From contig NZ_MLJI01000002.1 in NCBI RefSeq assembly GCF_002095535.1, positions 505,786 to 569,785 of the forward strand: a DNA stretch of 64,000 nt, read 5' to 3'. The DNA comes from Pantoea cypripedii (lineage in GTDB: Bacteria; Pseudomonadota; Gammaproteobacteria; Enterobacterales; Enterobacteriaceae). The notes under the pieces are model-generated. The model saw nothing but the letters and a program-made list of their open reading frames with translations, was not told the DNA's origin and ran no database searches. Of this stretch, positions 62,896 through 64,000 are shown in pieces; position 1 is the first letter of the stretch; each line of letters begins with the position of its first letter. The translations under genes and the position numbers were made by a program.

Positions 62896-63538
62896 CAACC
62901 ATGGATATGTCCGATGAGTTGTATGTGATGAGAAACAGCTGACGATGTGCAGATCGCGACGTCAGGGTTACGGGTGTGTAATGCAACTTAAGAAAGGATG
63001 TTACATTTTGCACCATACCTGTATAATCTATGTATGGTTAATAACAACTGTCAAGGCTTAAAAACACCTCGCAACAAACATAACAATATGAAATATAATG
63101 ACTTATCAAAACTTCAGGTCAGGAAACCTGGGGTGGGAGGGGGAATGGAACAGCAGCACGCGGGTCATCGTATGCGCAGCAAAGGCGCACATGATGGTGC
63201 ATTGGCAAAATAGAGAGCCATGTCAGGCCTTTTCATCTGCGTTACAATTTTTAACAATTGCAAAATCAATAATTAACACCATCATTCCACGTTTTTAATT
63301 ATCTGATTATATTCATCTTTTTTACATCACGTGATTCACGTCAAATTTTCACCCTTTTGCTACCGTTGGCAAAGGGTGTTGCCAACGGTAGCAAAGGAAA
63401 ACATAATCGCAACATCACTTCACGCACAGACTGTGTGGGATGAGTAAATCGCTGAAACACTCCCTCTAAGCATTTGGGCGCATGGAGAGGATACTTTATG
63501 CTGTGTGCCATGACGCGTCCGGACACAGTGTATTGAGT
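62847..63538. other. Intergenic stretch between TnpB element and LacI gene
   Basis: About 690 bases. It holds the element's right end (to about 62895), a possible TTACAT/TATAAT promoter at 63001-63027 with a 15-base spacer, and a 40-base palindrome at 63356. Short frames have no ribosome site or family match. Confidence 0.5.
63356..63395. repeat. Perfect 17-base inverted repeat upstream of the LacI gene
   Basis: Arms TTTGCTACCGTTGGCAA and its exact complement surround six bases. It lies about 145 bases before the LacI-family start. It lacks a T run typical of a terminator. It could be an operator or a recombination/attachment-like site. Confidence 0.7.
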
Positions 63539-64000
63539 ATGAGTAGAGCGAAAAGCGGTGATAGAAAATTTCAGCAACCGACGGCAGATGACGTTGCCAG
63601 GCTGGCTGGTGTTTCGAAATGGACGGTACTGCGGGCTTTCAAAGAAAATGCCTCCATTTCCCCTGAATCCAGAGAGGCGGTGCTAACAGCGGCGAACCAG
63701 CTGGGGTTTCGGCCAAACCTGCTGGCACGCGGCTTAAAGCAGCGCAGCACAAAGATTATTGGCGTAGTAGCCGATGAGTTCAGCAATCCGCATACGCTGC
63801 GCATGCTGAAAGAGGTGACTCAGCAACTCAACGAACGTGGCTACATGACGCTGCTGTTGAATATTGAGTCTCCGGAAAATTATCAATCGGTACTGCAAAT
63901 GGCCGGTCAGCTGCAGGTTGATGGCATCATTTATCTGGCCACCATTGTCAGTGATGAGTTGCTGGTGGTGGCCGAATCACTTCACCATATTCGGGCTATT
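63539..64000 (+). CDS. LacI/GalR-family regulator, N-terminal part (partial)
   Basis: The gene begins at ATG 63539 and runs off the right edge. About 154 aa are visible. The HTH is ATADDVARLAGVSKWTVLRAF-like (TADDVARLAGVSKWTVLRAF), followed by the hinge SPESREAVLTAANQLGFRPNLLARGLKQRSTKIIGVV and the first sugar-binding subdomain. The hinge helix has LARGLKQRS. Its ligand and target lie outside the window. Confidence 0.9.
   Translation, partial: MSRAKSGDRKFQQPTADDVARLAGVSKWTVLRAFKENASISPESREAVLTAANQLGFRPNLLARGLKQRSTKIIGVVADEFSNPHTLRMLKEVTQQLNERGYMTLLLNIESPENYQSVLQMAGQLQVDGIIYLATIVSDELLVVAESLHHIRAI

Overview
The window looks like part of a large plasmid from an Enterobacterales bacterium, most likely Pantoea or a close relative in the Erwiniaceae. 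This rests on a RepFIB-type initiator with a dense iteron field, a SopA/SopB-type partition pair, periplasmic sugar-oxidising enzymes typical of that family, and many Enterobacterales-like accessory genes. The species call is inference from gene content. No rRNA, tRNA or CRISPR array was found.

Layout. 1-2.1 kb: the end of a LysR regulator and a two-gene unit with a YkuD-like Cys protein. 2.6-12 kb: Blc lipocalin, a NepI-like exporter with divergent LysR regulator, a hydrolase/CMD/SDR operon, and a three-subunit membrane dehydrogenase (Tat small subunit, GMC flavoprotein, triheme cytochrome c) with a LacI-type palindrome upstream. 12.3-17.6 kb: one giant gene (about 1785 codons) with an HExxH motif, a candidate toxin or effector. 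17.7-27.2 kb: a tight eight-gene operon (GNAT, Opp/Dpp-type ABC importer, two NtaA-type flavin monooxygenases, M20 amidohydrolase) resembling acetylate/oxygenate/deacetylate salvage of S-substituted cysteines. 27.5-30 kb: NTF2-like protein, phosphodiesterase, a Tlde1/Tldi1-like effector-immunity pair, VOC protein. 30.2-35.6 kb: polar amino acid ABC importer with an MmgE/PrpD protein and a class IV aminotransferase lacking a lysine where the PLP lysine is expected. 35.7-38 kb: ABC-F remnant and AT-rich DNA.

37.7-42.6 kb is the plasmid core: DnaA box, Dam-site cluster, six reverse iterons, repA, seventeen forward iterons, sopA and sopB. It is followed by a convergent RES toxin/antitoxin pair. 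44.2-50.7 kb: a catabolic module (DeoR regulator, class III phospho-lyase-like enzyme with a one-base frameshift, small-molecule kinase, amidase, MHS symporter) that fits amino-alcohol use. 50.7-56 kb: IclR regulator with MFS exporter, YhbW-type monooxygenase, an HTH-Fic protein with five 10-bp repeats upstream and a degenerate FIC motif, and a lipoprotein. 56-64 kb: a second (type II) lumazine synthase, TetR regulator, PQQ glucose dehydrogenase, a DUF1593 protein, a TnpB-only IS605-type element, and the start of a LacI regulator that runs off the window.

Functional themes: direct periplasmic oxidation of sugars (Gcd plus the triheme dehydrogenase); FMN-dependent chemistry (three luciferase-like monooxygenases plus an extra riboflavin gene); scavenging of unusual N/S compounds; and competition or stability genes (Tlde-like pair, giant protein, RES module, Fic protein).
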